A DNA stretch of 64,000 bases from Gnetum montanum (GCA_015680685.1 MNCI01037484.1:148359-212358), one strand, 5' to 3'; counted from the stretch's first letter, positions 35,870 to 46,946 are shown. Translations and numbers: made by a program. Notes: generated by a model not told the origin, from the letters alone.

Positions 35870-35900
35870 AATTTAAATAGGCACTCATTATTTCAGACCT
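35870..35900 (+). other. pol deletion junction in element 3
   Basis: Left of about 35881, GGACACTTCTAAGAAATTT aligns to element 2 near 27055-27075. Right of it, TCATTATTTCAGACCTCTCC and the following TCATGGGGGAGATGG align to element 2 near 29975-30015. About 2.9 kb (RT, RNase H, integrase) is missing. Element 1 shows the same right side (CTCATTATTTCAGATC, about 19320) but keeps about 100 bp more on the left. Confidence 0.75.
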
Positions 35901-35980
35901 CTCCCTTTCCATTCAGTCATGGGGGAGATGGCCACCTATGCTAATCATTTGGGGCCCTCAGTTCTTTTTAATATTTTTTA

Positions 35981-36050
35981 TACATTTTTGTTTTACACGT
36001 TTTTGTTTTACACATTTTTGTTTTACACATTTTTGTTTTACAAATTTCTT
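35981..36050 (+). repeat. 17-bp T-rich tandem repeat, four units
   Basis: ATTTTTGTTTTACAC recurs four times with a 17-bp step. The same place in element 1 has about one unit and in element 2 an expanded T-rich run, so copy number varies between insertions. Confidence 0.8.
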
Positions 36051-36097
36051 TAACTTTTCTTGTTTTTGTTTTACAACATTGTTATACTTTGTCATTT

Positions 36098-36115
36098 TGT
36101 GTGTGTGTGTGTGTG
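36098..36115. repeat. (GT)n microsatellite
   Basis: Nine GT dinucleotides within the element 3 3' region; absent from the equivalent place in element 1. Confidence 0.9.
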
Positions 36116-37827
36116 ATCCATCTTGTAAGTTTGTCCTTTAATAAGTGTTCTTCATGATGGTATGAACTGCTTTTATATTGATTGCTAATGTTTGGTTTTT
36201 ACCTTTAAGTTATGATGTTGATACTAGGGTATGTTTCTTTTGATATAGTAGGCAATGAGTCCACTTCATCCATTCATCCAAAAATTTCTATGGTCTCTCT
36301 TGGCTTGGAAATGTACAGTCCCTTTCTAATAAGAACTATAACAAATCAGTGACTGGGCATTTTTCAAACTAAGGAAGGACTCAAGGATTGAAAAGGGTGT
36401 GACTTTAAGGGAACTTGATGCATTTGTGTTGGCCATTCTCTTGGGTGCATGGATGTTTTCTTCTTGATTTTTCTTACCATTTCGACGTTACCCAATTATC
36501 GGGAAGATGAGTTAATAAAAATAAAAAAGTCTTTACATGGTGTGGTTCTCATGCATAAACACATAAAAAAATAGTGAGAATTCAAAGCACACCCCTTAGA
36601 CAAAATAACCATTTGGGCTACAAGCACTGGTTATGGAACTAAAATAAAAATGTTCCCACTAAGGCCCTTCTCACTTCCCATTCTCCCCTCCTTCATTTCA
36701 TCGGAATGGTGGTGGCTCTTGGGTAAAGGCATTCTTGTTACTTCAAGAGGATGGATTGGTCAAATGCATTAATGCGAAGTCACTAGATGTGGTATGTTTG
36801 AGGCTAGACTTGGAATGGGATCTACTAAGTCACATTAAACATGAACTCCACAAGGGGCTGTACACCACCTTGCTCTTGGGATTCCATTCCATTTTCTTCT
36901 CTCCATTTCATTCTTCTCTCCATTTTTCACCTCATTTCCGATTGTATCATTAGTGTATATTTTGGTTGATGCATTGTTTTCTTTTTGGTAAATTATTGTG
37001 GTTAAGACTTTAACTCTTGTTCCAAGTGACATTCCCAGAGCCTACGAACTCTTTGAATGTGGGTTTTTTAGGGCATTAAGGGCATGAGCCTGCTTTGGGA
37101 TGGACCCACTGACATTCCTATTTGGTGCACCAATTAAATTCTTTCCCCTAACATTTTTGCAATCCATTATATTTTGTTCATTTCCATCTTGACATCTCTT
37201 TCATTGATGTCATAGTTGTCTCTTTTTCTCCATCTTTCTTATTATTTTTATTTCTCCATTTTATCGCTACCAGAGGTTCGCTCTTAGTCATGGGGGTCCT
37301 GGTCCAATTTTTTTGATTATCTCTTAAATCCTACACCTTCGGTAATCACCACTATAATATCTCCAGATCCGTATCAGCCATACTACAACTCAGCCAATGG
37401 ACCTTTTACTGAAGCAAGGTATCAACTACATTGTGATTCATTTACCCTTGCTAATATTAAGACTATGTTGTGTGTGTAGATGGCAATCATGCAACAAGGG
37501 ATTGGATCTGGAGAGACCACTTGGAATGGAGCGGTGATGAAGTAGCTATGCAAGGAGCAAGATTGATGACGTGCTTATGAAGGGACAACGAAAGGCGTAA
37601 TCTTGGCATTGGCAACAATAAAACTTATTTCTCTCTCTCTTTCTCAGCTACCAAATAAGGCCTAGTGTCAATGTATAAATTGTTCACTCTTGTTGTCGTG
37701 AACACCAATTTTGTCTTGTCTTGTAATGATGGTCCGTTCACATGTCATCCCATTAGTTCCATTTTGAGTCAATAATCCCATACCATTCCAATATTTTATA
37801 AGGAAATTGAGGATGATTTTTTATCCA

Positions 37828-37839
37828 GTCATGGGGGTA
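37828..37839 (+). other. Polypurine tract region, element 3
   Basis: TCATGGGGGTA immediately before the 3' LTR, as in elements 1 and 2. Confidence 0.72.
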
Positions 37840-38700
37840 TGATGGGACACGATATTGCATGGGCTGCGATATCGCATACGCGATATCACGTCCACCGTGA
37901 TATTGCATCCCCACAATATTGCATCTTTCCCTACAATATTGCATACGCGATATCGCAGTGCGCTGCCAAATCTATAAATAAGAGGTGGCTCTCCCTTGTT
38001 TCTAATTCTAGGCCTAGACTATAGCAAAAATCTGACAGTTTTACCTCTCTAGAGATAGAATAATTTCCATGTGGCTGCAGTAGGAGCTCCAAAGTGAACA
38101 GATCTTTATTCGAGCAAATATTGTACTTGAACACAAGTTTGTGTACGACAATAAAGACAAACTTCTTGGATAAACCTTACAGTACATGAAATAGGCTAAA
38201 TAGGATTTTATTTACTGTCATTTATTGTTTATCATTTAAATGCTTTATTAGTAATTAAATCTCTTTCAACCCTTCTCCCATAGTTAAGTGCATTCAATAC
38301 GACCGCTTCGAGCATGTGTGTTACGCTTGGTGATTCCAGCAATGACTAGCGTTTGGTAATCAAGGTTGCATCGGTTCAGGGTGTGAACGGTAAGTGGGAA
38401 CAAATGTTGATGCTAGGTTAATTAAGGCTTATTTAGTTAGTTAAAGTTAGTTAATTAGTCTCTTCACTCTTCACCTTGTCAGCATAGGAGATAAAACAGA
38501 AAAGATATAAAAATCATATACCGTAGACTTACTTAACCATACAACTGTGAAAAATACAAGTAAGTCTAGGAAGACAATGAATGATTAACCCTAAGTGTTC
38601 CATGAGGCGTGTAGGCACTTTGTCTGCGGAGTTCAACTAGATCACATGTGCAATGCTCGTATTCATATGGTTGAGTGTAGGGGTATCTCGCCACTCATCA
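37840..38700 (+). repeat. 3' LTR of element 3
   Basis: 861 bp, TGATGGGACA to CACTCATCA; TATA box 37973-37980 intact, AATAAA at 38150-38155, palindrome cluster 37847-37960. Most differences from the 5' LTR are CpG or CpNpG transitions. Confidence 0.93.
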
Positions 38701-38705
38701 CTCAT

Positions 38706-39790
38706 AAACAAGAAGGGAGTTTTTGAAATTTTTAGAGCTCAAAACCTTTCAAGAGCCATATCTTCCTACCCATTTGTATGATTCACTTCATTCTTCAATC
38801 CTATAGTTGCCACAAGTAAGCTCTTTATCATGGTGGTTGAAAACTTGAAGTTTTTAACAAAATATTTTTCAAAATTTTTTGAACTCCCACAAAGGTTTAA
38901 CTAAGAAAACAACATTAAAACATCAAATTATGATATTCAAACCATTTCAATAGGATTTGGTAACATTATAAGTTAAAAATCATTAAAATAATAATAAAAT
39001 AATTAATCTACCATGGTCCAAACTTAGCCTAAGTGTAACTAAGACAAACTACTAAAATGTTATATGTGACAGATTGTATGCTAATCCTTGGTTGTGTTGT
39101 AACCATGAATGGCACCTAAGGAAAAACACATAGAGGAGGGAGGACCATCCCAACTAAGGGACAAACAGTGACAAATATAAAGGGGCCAAGAACAACTCCA
39201 TGAGCAAGTAGAGACCCATGCAATAGGACCTCTTCAAAAGGAGCTTAAAGTGGAATTTATCTAGCATATTCTTGAAGAAGTGGTTACAAGAGAATATTCT
39301 CAATGAGATGGGGCATTAGAGCCTTGACCGAACCTTGAGGTTACCTTGACAGAGCCTTGCCTCAAGTAGATCATGAACAAGGAGGTCCAAAAATCTATGC
39401 TCCAAGAATTAAACTTTGAACCTTTCTTGGAGTTCACACCTATAGAAGTTAAAGCTCAACTACAGAATTCTTTCATGTGGTCCACAATCACTTTCAATGG
39501 GGACTGGTACATAGGAGAAACATACTTGTTCAAGAACAATCAGCAGGCTAGTTCAATGGTCAAGATCAAGGACATTTTAGTGTCCTACTTGGTGAAATCC
39601 ATTGCGGAGGCCCTTGGGTTACTAGAAATTGGGGCCAACCTTACTGAAATTCCCATGCAAGTAGATCCTAATGTCAAGAAAGAATGGACGTAATGGTGTT
39701 ATGGAGTTAAGGAGTTTAGTGCACTCACCATGGCTAAGTGTGCATACTTTAATATTGTGGCCTCCACCTCAATTCAATAATGAGGCCAAG
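38706..39790 (+). pseudogene. Extra ORF of element 2, env position, possible plant-transposon domain
   Basis: After element 3 the element 2 sequence resumes. A start at 39106 (MAPKEKHIEEGGPSQ) begins a frame with several stops and a clean open piece 39373-39693 (106 residues: WSTITFNGDWYIGETYLF, IKDILVSYLVKSIAEALG). The frame continues past one stop with MAKCAYFNIVAS. The order 'W-x-F ... M-K----FI ...' loosely recalls the putative plant transposon domain (PF20167-type), a tentative by-eye match. It sits after integrase, where Athila elements carry an env-like gene, but I see no signal peptide or membrane segment. About 440 bp upstream in the uninterrupted element is a TATA box (31529). Confidence 0.4.
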
Positions 39791-40389
39791 CATGATCACA
39801 ACTTTCTTCGATCATGCATGTGATGCTCTAAGTGGTAGATTTCCTATCAATCTTTTCATGGGTAATCTATCTTGACATAGAAAAGAAATTTAAAGAAAAT
39901 GAACATGGAAGGCAGACATTCCCTTTTCCATGTCTCACCTAGAAATTTTGCAAGAGGGGAGGAATAACACACTACAAAAATGATGCCATATGACATGCTT
40001 CAAACACCTCTTAGGTGGGAATGATGAAGGATAAGGTGCCTACTAAAGTCATTCAAGAAGAGGAGAAATAGCCACCACCTCCACCACCTACTCATGAATT
40101 AATGCTGGAGTCCTACGCTACCCTTGAGCACATGCATGAGATCTAAGAGTAGCTCTTGTGAGAGTAGGAGCAATGAGTAGGAACGAGTGGTGGTGGCCCA
40201 TTTATGTATCACCCAGCAATTAGCCACCTTAACAAAGTGGCTCAAACCATTAGCTAGATGGAAGGGGCTAGGCCAATTTTCTAAGCCCAAATAATTTAGC
40301 TACCTATGAGATTGAATACTAGCACCCAAGAGGTAATGGTATCTCTCTCTTAATAACAACAATTCTCAAAAATTTTTGGGAACACCACT

Positions 40390-41960
40390 AGTTTTTTGGT
40401 GTATCTAGAGGAGGGCAAGGGGGCAACTATCTTAGTGATGCAATACCATTGGCAGGATACACCAATAGAGATAGTTGTTAACAAAATTGTCAAAGAATTA
40501 AATGTACCTACAATGTTCATACTAGATGTTTTTACACTTAGAGATGTGCAGACATCTACAAGAATCCTTAGTGGTATATTGAGTGCAGTCCAGCATGAGG
40601 AGTCACTGGATCGACTGGTGGGAACAAGGAAACTGATTCTAGATGTCTTTGACCTTCCAAATACAATCACTACAATGTAGTTGGAGCTACTTGAAGTGAG
40701 GGAAAAATGCATCATATTAGAGGGGTAACTTGAAATAGCCCAAGCTTAGAACCAACACTTGGTTGTGGAGGTTGCTAAATTAAGAGCCCACCTTGTTGAT
40801 CTCCCATTTCTTCAACCTATACTAACACGTGATGAAACCTTCAAATAGCTTGAAGACAAGCTCAAAAAGGTTGAGAACATAAAAGAGATAACCATCTTTG
40901 ATCAATCTATGGCCAATGCCAAAACGTATGTCATTCAGAAGGACTTAGTTCAGATGCACCATGAGAATGTGATTTTGACTGTAGAAAATCATTTCCTATG
41001 GAATGTTGATGTTTAGAAGTAGAAAATGTAAGATTTTATCCATCAATAGTAGGATTAGCTAACTAGAGTGAATATTGAATTGAGGAGATTGAAAATAGAA
41101 AATAGAAATCTTTCCATGGAGGAAGTCCAAGCCATTTGCCAAAAATCTATGATAGAGATAGCCAGCTAGAAAAAAGAAGGTCTTGAATTTGAGAGAGTCA
41201 AGAATCATTATAGAGATTAGGTCAGTCTAAAAAAAGAAATTAATGAAAAACACATTCAAATGAAAAAGGTGAAAATCAATGAGGCCCTCCAATAGCTCAA
41301 GGAAGAAGGCAATGTCTAGTAGCCCATCTTTGATGGGCTTAATGGCTACAACAAAGTAGAGATCTACATAAAAGAGATATAGATTGAGAAGATGACAGAG
41401 TACATGAAGCTTGCGAATATTTATTATGAAAATATGGCAATGCTAACTATTAGAAGGCCATGGTCAAAATTGAAGAAGCAAGTGGTTAGCTCATACTTGT
41501 TATACAAGGCAAAGTTCAAGTATCACAAGAAACCACATAAAAGCTTGAGATTACTAATGTTGAACTCAAGGTTCTTAAGGAAAAGTTCACTAATCAACAA
41601 TTAACTACTAAAAATATGGCTAAGTGGATGAATGATTACTAGGAGCTACACAATGCACTTAGAGCATTTGATATTAAACGTAAATAGTTCAGTGCCTACT
41701 TCATGAATGTTAAGGAGTTGTTCGCTACAATGCCTTGTCCATGGGATATTCCCATTCTAGCCCACATTGGTGATGTAGTGTGGACTATGAATGATCCTTG
41801 GAGTAAGGAAGAGAAGATGAAGGCATTGTTGGACACTTTTATCTTCCACAAGAAGTTGTAGTTGTTGTAGGACAACCAAGATTGCCTCAACCACTGCATG
41901 CATTCGAAGTAGGCAAAGGTACTTTGGAATTTCAAAAACCTTCACTGCCTAGGATCATTT
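40390..41960 (+). pseudogene. Coiled-coil-rich continuation of the element 2 extra ORF
   Basis: Open pieces at 40396-40680 and 41392-41604 plus many short frames are rich in Lys, Glu and Leu, with heptad-like spacing (for example VENIKEITIFDQSMANAKTY, about 40873-40930, and the stretch 41060-41380). The 40396-40680 piece reads MVYLEEGKGATILVMQYHWQ and later SIDRLVGTRK-like segments without a known domain. Stops are mostly TAG where CAG or AAG would keep the frame, so this was probably one long protein. It is specific to element 2 and absent from elements 1 and 3. Function unknown. Confidence 0.4.
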
Positions 41961-42167
41961 GATCTTCTTCATTATCTTCATGCCATTAGAGGGATTATTC
42001 TTGTTAGATTTATCCTAGTATTTAATTTTGTTGTCCTAGACACCAAAATTTTGTAATCATTATAAAATAGTATATGTGGGTACATAGTTTTTGTTGTGTT
42101 TGTTTTGTCAATCAATAATCCCATACCTTCCCAAATGTTGTAAAGAACTTGAGGATGAGTTTTCATC

Positions 42168-42181
42168 TAGTCATGGGGGTA
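42168..42181 (+). other. Polypurine tract region, element 2
   Basis: TAGTCATGGGGGTA directly before the 3' LTR. Similarity to the element 3 3' end resumes about 150 bp earlier (CAATAATCCCATACC). Confidence 0.72.
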
Positions 42182-43078
42182 TGATGAGTTGCATGGTTTG
42201 GCCATGTTGACGGGATGCCATTGAAGTGACCTTGTCAATGGGATCTCGTTGATGTGATTCTGTTGACATGGGATTTGACCTATTAACTTGTATCCATTGG
42301 TGGGGCACTTGTTTTCACTTATAAATGTGCATTTTCCATCGCATTTATAGCATCAAGTCTCATAGTTGTAATGAGGTTTTTGTAGTTTTTCCACTCGAAA
42401 GTTAGAATATTTTCTAAGTGCCCATAGTAGCAGTCAAAGAGTATATAGATCTTTATTTGAGCACTATTGTACTTGAGCATTTAAATGTGTGTGGTAATAA
42501 AGACAAGCTTTGTAATAAACCTTGTAGCACTTTGAAATAGATTAATCATTTTACTTAAGAATTTAATATTTCAAGTAATTTTATTTTATTTTTTAAGTAA
42601 TTAAGTGATTAATTAAGATAGATTAAATAGTGATTAATTAAAGCACATAAGTACAACCACTTCAAGCATATGCTTGGTGCTTGGTAATCTTAGTAACACT
42701 CAATGTTTGGTAGCCTAGTAGTGTTAAACAAGTTTAGGATGTGTATTGCAAGTGGGAATAGATGCTTATGTTAGGAATAATTAGAGATTAGTAATTCTTA
42801 GATCAATTAGTTGGTTAAATATTAGAATTACTTTATTCTTTATTCTTTAAGAGACTTAATTCATAAAAGATAAAAATGATAAAAATCACATGCATTAGTT
42901 ATACTTAACCATACCCTTGTACTTCAAAAGTGTAGTTGGGAAGACAACAATTGCAATGTTAATTTCACCTCCTAGACCAATGCACTAATGAAACCTAAAG
43001 TCCTTAGAATTTGACCAAATTATACATGAATGCTAGTGATTCATATGGTTGGGCATAGGGTATACTCACTGCTTATCA
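42182..43078 (+). repeat. 3' LTR of element 2
   Basis: 897 bp, TGATGAGTTGCATGG to GCTTATCA. It is followed by AACAA, the right target duplication. It pairs with 22856-23760 across element 3. TATAAAT near 42320. Confidence 0.9.
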
Positions 43079-43083
43079 AACAA

Positions 43084-43430
43084 CATCATGAGAGGGCCCC
43101 ATTTAGGCTTTAAGGCTAGTCAAATTTGCTTCCACATCATCCTAACTCATTTCTTACATGTTAACATAGGCATATCAAGTGACATCTACATGATAAAATT
43201 GTTAAGTAATGTAAAATACTATAAAGATAGAATAAAATAAGGTTAAGTAAGGTTAAAAACATAGTGAAACAACGCTAGAAAAAGTAAGGTGGGAAAATAT
43301 ATGACTAAAAATAGTCAATAATGATCATATTTTTCTAGTTTTAGGCCTTAGTAGATAATGGCGAGGGGTTCCAAGGTCTATGAAAGAGTTTGGGCACTTG
43401 AAGTGGTCGTTTTGAGCCAATTTGAAGGCT
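43084..43430. other. Flank of element 2, nothing recognised
   Basis: AT-rich; one copy of CTAGTTTTAGGCCTTAGTAG (about 43337-43356) belongs to the 38-bp repeat family found at 45690-45900. Confidence 0.5.
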
Positions 43431-45400
43431 AAAAAGAGGCATTTTGTAGCAAATATGCTATTTTCAACATAAAACACATTAACCAACATATTTTGTACTA
43501 GTGCTAGTGTATTTTTTCATGAAACTAGGTTCTAGGGATTTTTCTTGGCTAATTTTTGGGTTTTGGTACCTTGGAGTGTTAGCATAGTGATCTGGAAGAA
43601 GAAATGAGTCAATTTTTGTGTCGGTTTGATCCTCTAAAGTCATTGTAGGCTACCAAGGCCTGAAAAATACATTGGCTAGCATATTTAGTATTGGTGCCAA
43701 TAGATTATTTTAGAAAAAAATTGTTCCATGATGTGTTAGACTTGGAATTTTGGCTTCAATAGTCTTCTAGGGCAATGTAGCTATCTCAATGTTGAAGAAT
43801 GGTCATTTTGAGGTCAAAATGAGCTAACAAAATTTGGTTTTAGTGTGTTCATGCCTTAGCATAAAAATGAGGAAATTTGGAATTTTCATGTCAAAATAGG
43901 GTCAAACTACAATTGGCTTTAGGCTTTGGGGTTTTAGGCCTCTGCATTTGAATTTCAAACAATTCAGAGTGTCACAAGGCTATCGAAATTACCATCTAAA
44001 TTAAAAAATACATTAGCCAAAATATTTTGTGTTAGTGCTAGCATATTTTTTATGGAATATTGGTGTTTGGATAATCTGGGTGATCATTAAACTTGGTTTT
44101 TTGGCTTTTGAGGTTATTGGTATTTGTAGCTAGGGTTTAGGTCTAAGAGTAGTGATTTGGAAGGTCACTGGAGACTTCATTTGATCATTTCACATCCATC
44201 CTCTTAAAAGATACCTTAGCTAGCATATTTTATGTTGGTACCAATGTAAAGAGATCGAATGTACTAATTTTGATCACCTTTTAGCTTGATTTTCAAGGTT
44301 TCATGGCTATTAGGCGCTTCAGCTAGCTTTGGTGACTAGAGTGAGGTAATTTGAGGCTATTTAGATTAGTGGAAAGCCTATCCTTAATTTTTGTGGTGAT
44401 TTATATGCTTGCTGGCATATTTTATGCTAGTTCCAGTTTATTTTCCAAGGTTTGATTAGTTTTGATCCTTTTTGACTTGCTATTTGATGTTTTAAGGTCA
44501 CCAGAGGCTCTGAATAGGTTTTAGGGTTAAGATTAGAAGTTTAGAGGATCATTCAAGGACTTACTTATGCATTTTATCTTCATCCCACTCATAAATACAC
44601 TCGCTAGCATATTTATGATTTGGTGCCAACGTAAAAGTGATGGATTGTGAAGTTTTGACACCATTTGACAGGTTTTTTTAGTGTTTTGTGAGTACTGGAG
44701 GCTCTAGCTAGGGTTTAGGACTAGGATTGACAATCTAGGAGGTTTCTTGGGGCTCTATTTCAAAATTTTATGTCCACCTCCCACATAAATACGTTGGCTA
44801 GCATATTTATATTATGTACCTAGTGTAAAAGGCATAAATTCAACTTTAAGGGTTGAAAAATGATCAAAGTTTGCGCTTATGTTATGCCTTAGGCCTTTGG
44901 GCTTTCACCAATGGACTTTTAAGTCATTTTGACCTAAGGAAGTTGGTGAAAATCCTCCTACATGATATAAATACATTGGCATATGTATTTTATGCTAGTG
45001 CTAGCATATTTATCTTGTCTTCCTAGCATAAAAGGATTTAATTTAGCTTTTAAGGATTGAAAAGTGGCCAAAGTTTAGGCTTATGTTATGTCTTAGTTCT
45101 CTAGGCTTCAACTAGTTGATTTTTGAGTCATTTTGATCCAACAAAGCTAGTGAAAAGCCTCTTGCATGATATAAATACATTGGCCACTACATTTTGTGTT
45201 GGTTCTATTGTGTTTATCTTATTTTCCTAGCGTAAAAGGCTTAAATTAAGCTTTAAGGGCTAAAAAGTGACCAATGTTTGGCTTATGTTATGCCTTAGGC
45301 CTCTCAACTTTTACTAGTTGATTTTTTAGTCATTTTAACCTAAGGGAGCTAATGAAAAAACTCCTACATGATATAAATAAGTTGAGAAATGCATTAGCTC
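43430..45400 (+). repeat. Tandem array of about ten 195-bp units
   Basis: A core ATACATTGGCTAGCATATTT, followed by TATGCTAGTGCCA and a 'GCATAAAAGG' or 'TTTTAGG-TTTGG' segment, recurs at about 43475, 43667, 43831 (weak), 44009, 44211, 44401, 44594, 44787, 44969, 45173 and 45373. Steps are 164-204 bp, mostly 182-204. The last three units are most alike. No coding capacity. It abuts the 38-bp array and element 4. Tat-lineage 3' regions are known to seed satellites, so it could be a relic of such a region. Confidence 0.75.
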
Positions 45401-45689
45401 TATTGACCATCCTAAACCAAGTTTGAAGTGTGAGAGTCAAGCTAAATAGTGATCAAAGCATTATACACTATTTTGTGTTATTAAAGATGATAAATTTTCA
45501 ATTATTTTTCATGTTCTACATTTTTCTATGTTTTCTAATCTTTGGTATAAAAGGATACTAATTAAAATGACTATAAAAGACAAAGTTACAAAGCAGAGTT
45601 TAACAATGAAATGCAAAAGTGTAAAATAAGGTGTAGGAGGTCACATTGTAAATATAAGAGAGATAAAAAGAATTAAGGCCACTAATTTA

Positions 45690-45900
45690 CTACTTTTAGA
45701 CCTTGGTAGACCATGATGTTGACAATTTTATGCCTTAGTAGACCATGATGTTGCTAGTCTTAGGCCTTAACAAGCCCCATTGCTAGTTTTAGGCCTTGGT
45801 GAACCATGTTACCAATTTTAGGCTTTAGCAAGTAATGATGTTGCAAATTTTAGGTCTTAGTGGGCCATAATGTTATTAGTTTTATGCCTTAGCAGGCCAT
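45690..45900 (+). repeat. Tandem array of a 38-bp unit ending at the element 4 LTR
   Basis: About six degenerate units of GCTAGTTTTAGGCCTTAGTA followed by GRCCATGATGTT. The last unit ends exactly where the element 4 5' LTR starts (TGAAACACC at 45901). Inverted relatives occur inside element 4 at 52035-52280, 57785-57840 and 61800-61840. Confidence 0.75.
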
Positions 45901-45994
45901 TGAAACACCATCAAATTTGGGCTATCGCATCTTGACTACAAATTTGCCTAAGTGTCAGCATGAGGCCAGTTTTTGCAAATTTTTCTAAGTGCTG

Positions 45995-46540
45995 GGAATA
46001 TGCTCTCCATTGCCCTAGAGTGTAGTTAGCCTAGTGGAGACTATAGTTAGCTTAAAGATTGATTTTTTACAATTTTATCTAAGTTTCATTACAAAGCAAG
46101 AAGCTACGAAATTTTCTAAGTGTTGGGACTATGCTCTCCACTACCCTATAGCATAGTTAGCTTAATAGAGAGCGTAGTCAACACAAGGGCTAGTTTAAAA
46201 TTTTTTTCTAAGTGTCAAGCTAGCCACTGTAGATTTTTCTAAGTGCTAAGACTATGCTCTCCACTACCCTAAAGTGTAGTCAAGCATAGTCATTATGAAG
46301 GCTTAGTTTTTGCAGATTTTTGAAAGCGTCAAGACTATGCTCTACACTAGCCTAGAGCATAGTCAATTGGAAGTTAATTTTTTTTTTTTTTTTGTAGATT
46401 TTTCCAAGTGTTGGGACTATGCTCAACCCTAGTTGGGAGTGTAGTCAGCCTTCCTTGGAGAGTGTAGTTAGCACACAACCATTGTCTACAAAAGTTTTCT
46501 AAGTGTTGGACTATGCTCTCCCCTAGTTTAGAGCATAGTC
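45995..46540. repeat. Six hairpin modules in the element 4 LTR
   Basis: Each module is GACTATGCTCTCC, an 8-base loop such as ACTACCCT, then AGAGCATAGTC, forming an 11-bp stem. Modules start at about 45995, 46127, 46250, 46333, 46415 and 46509, spaced by 82-132 bp, with a conserved lead TTTTTCTAAGTGTTGG. The same six occur in the 3' LTR (about 63250-63820). Confidence 0.85.
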
Positions 46541-46946
46541 AAGTGTAGTTAGCCAAAATAGCCTTCAAAGGCCTTCGCAACATGGTACTAGCATTTAGCT
46601 TAGCTTTAGCTCACCTCCAACAAGTTTAGTTAGCAAAATGCATCTTTTTTCTATCCTTTCTATTCCAAAAATTGTAACCATTCTTGACCCCACACAAGAT
46701 AGTGTAGAGCGTAGTCCTAGAGTGTAGTCTCCAAAGTTGCATTTTTTTCAAGTACATTGCAGTTTTTTCAATACATATACATGTAGTTGGCAATGTAGTC
46801 ACAGTCTCTCATCCTTGTAGAGTTTGATAGAGCACAATAGAGCATAACACCATTAGCCTTAGTGGAGAGTGTAGTTGGATAACAATGTAGTCCCAACCGT
46901 CCCTCTGCCATGTGGCAGTCTCCACATTTCACGCTAAACCTAGCCC

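Larger units (their letters stand above)
35940..37827 (+). other. Noncoding 3' region of element 3
   Basis: Collinear with element 1 (19390-21242). It starts with four units of a 17-bp T-rich repeat (TTTTTGTTTTACACA, 35981-36050) and a (GT)n run (36098-36115). Small open frames (35938-36141, 36735-36953) are products of low complexity and are not conserved. Confidence 0.75.
31576..38700 (+). mobile_element. Element 3: non-autonomous Athila-like element nested in element 2
   Basis: Full length 7125 bp; LTRs 31576-32437 and 37840-38700, each with intact TG and CA ends. Perfect target duplication CTCAT at 31571-31575 and 38701-38705. Inside: tRNA-Asp primer site, gag, protease with an intact Asp-Ser-Gly, noncoding 3' region, polypurine tract. 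RT, RNase H and integrase are absent: at about 35881 the sequence jumps from just after protease to the region that follows integrase in element 2. It is the best preserved gag-protease copy here. It inserted into element 2 in the same orientation. Confidence 0.92.
22856..43078 (+). mobile_element. Element 2: Athila-like Ty3 retrotransposon with full pol, interrupted by element 3
   Basis: Target duplication AACAA flanks it at 22851-22855 and 43079-43083. LTRs are 905 bp (22856-23760) and 897 bp (42182-43078). Without element 3 (7125 bp plus a 5-bp duplication) it is about 13.1 kb, long for the family. Internal order: tRNA-Asp-type primer site, gag, protease, RT, RNase H, integrase, noncoding 3' region, an extra ORF block (about 31340-31575 joined to 38706-42030), polypurine tract. 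Athila affinity rests on the primer site, the Gag zinc knuckle, an 'FIDDFSTYG' RT motif close to the Athila 'FMDDFS-YG', and the extra ORF after pol. All coding regions are interrupted. Confidence 0.88.

Noticed and set aside
35938-36141. Phe-rich 67-residue frame in element 3
   Set aside because: Produced by the 17-bp T-rich repeat and the GT run.
43430-45900. CRISPR array
   Set aside because: Repeats are about 195 and 38 bp, degenerate and contiguous without unique equal-length spacers, in plant retroelement-rich DNA.
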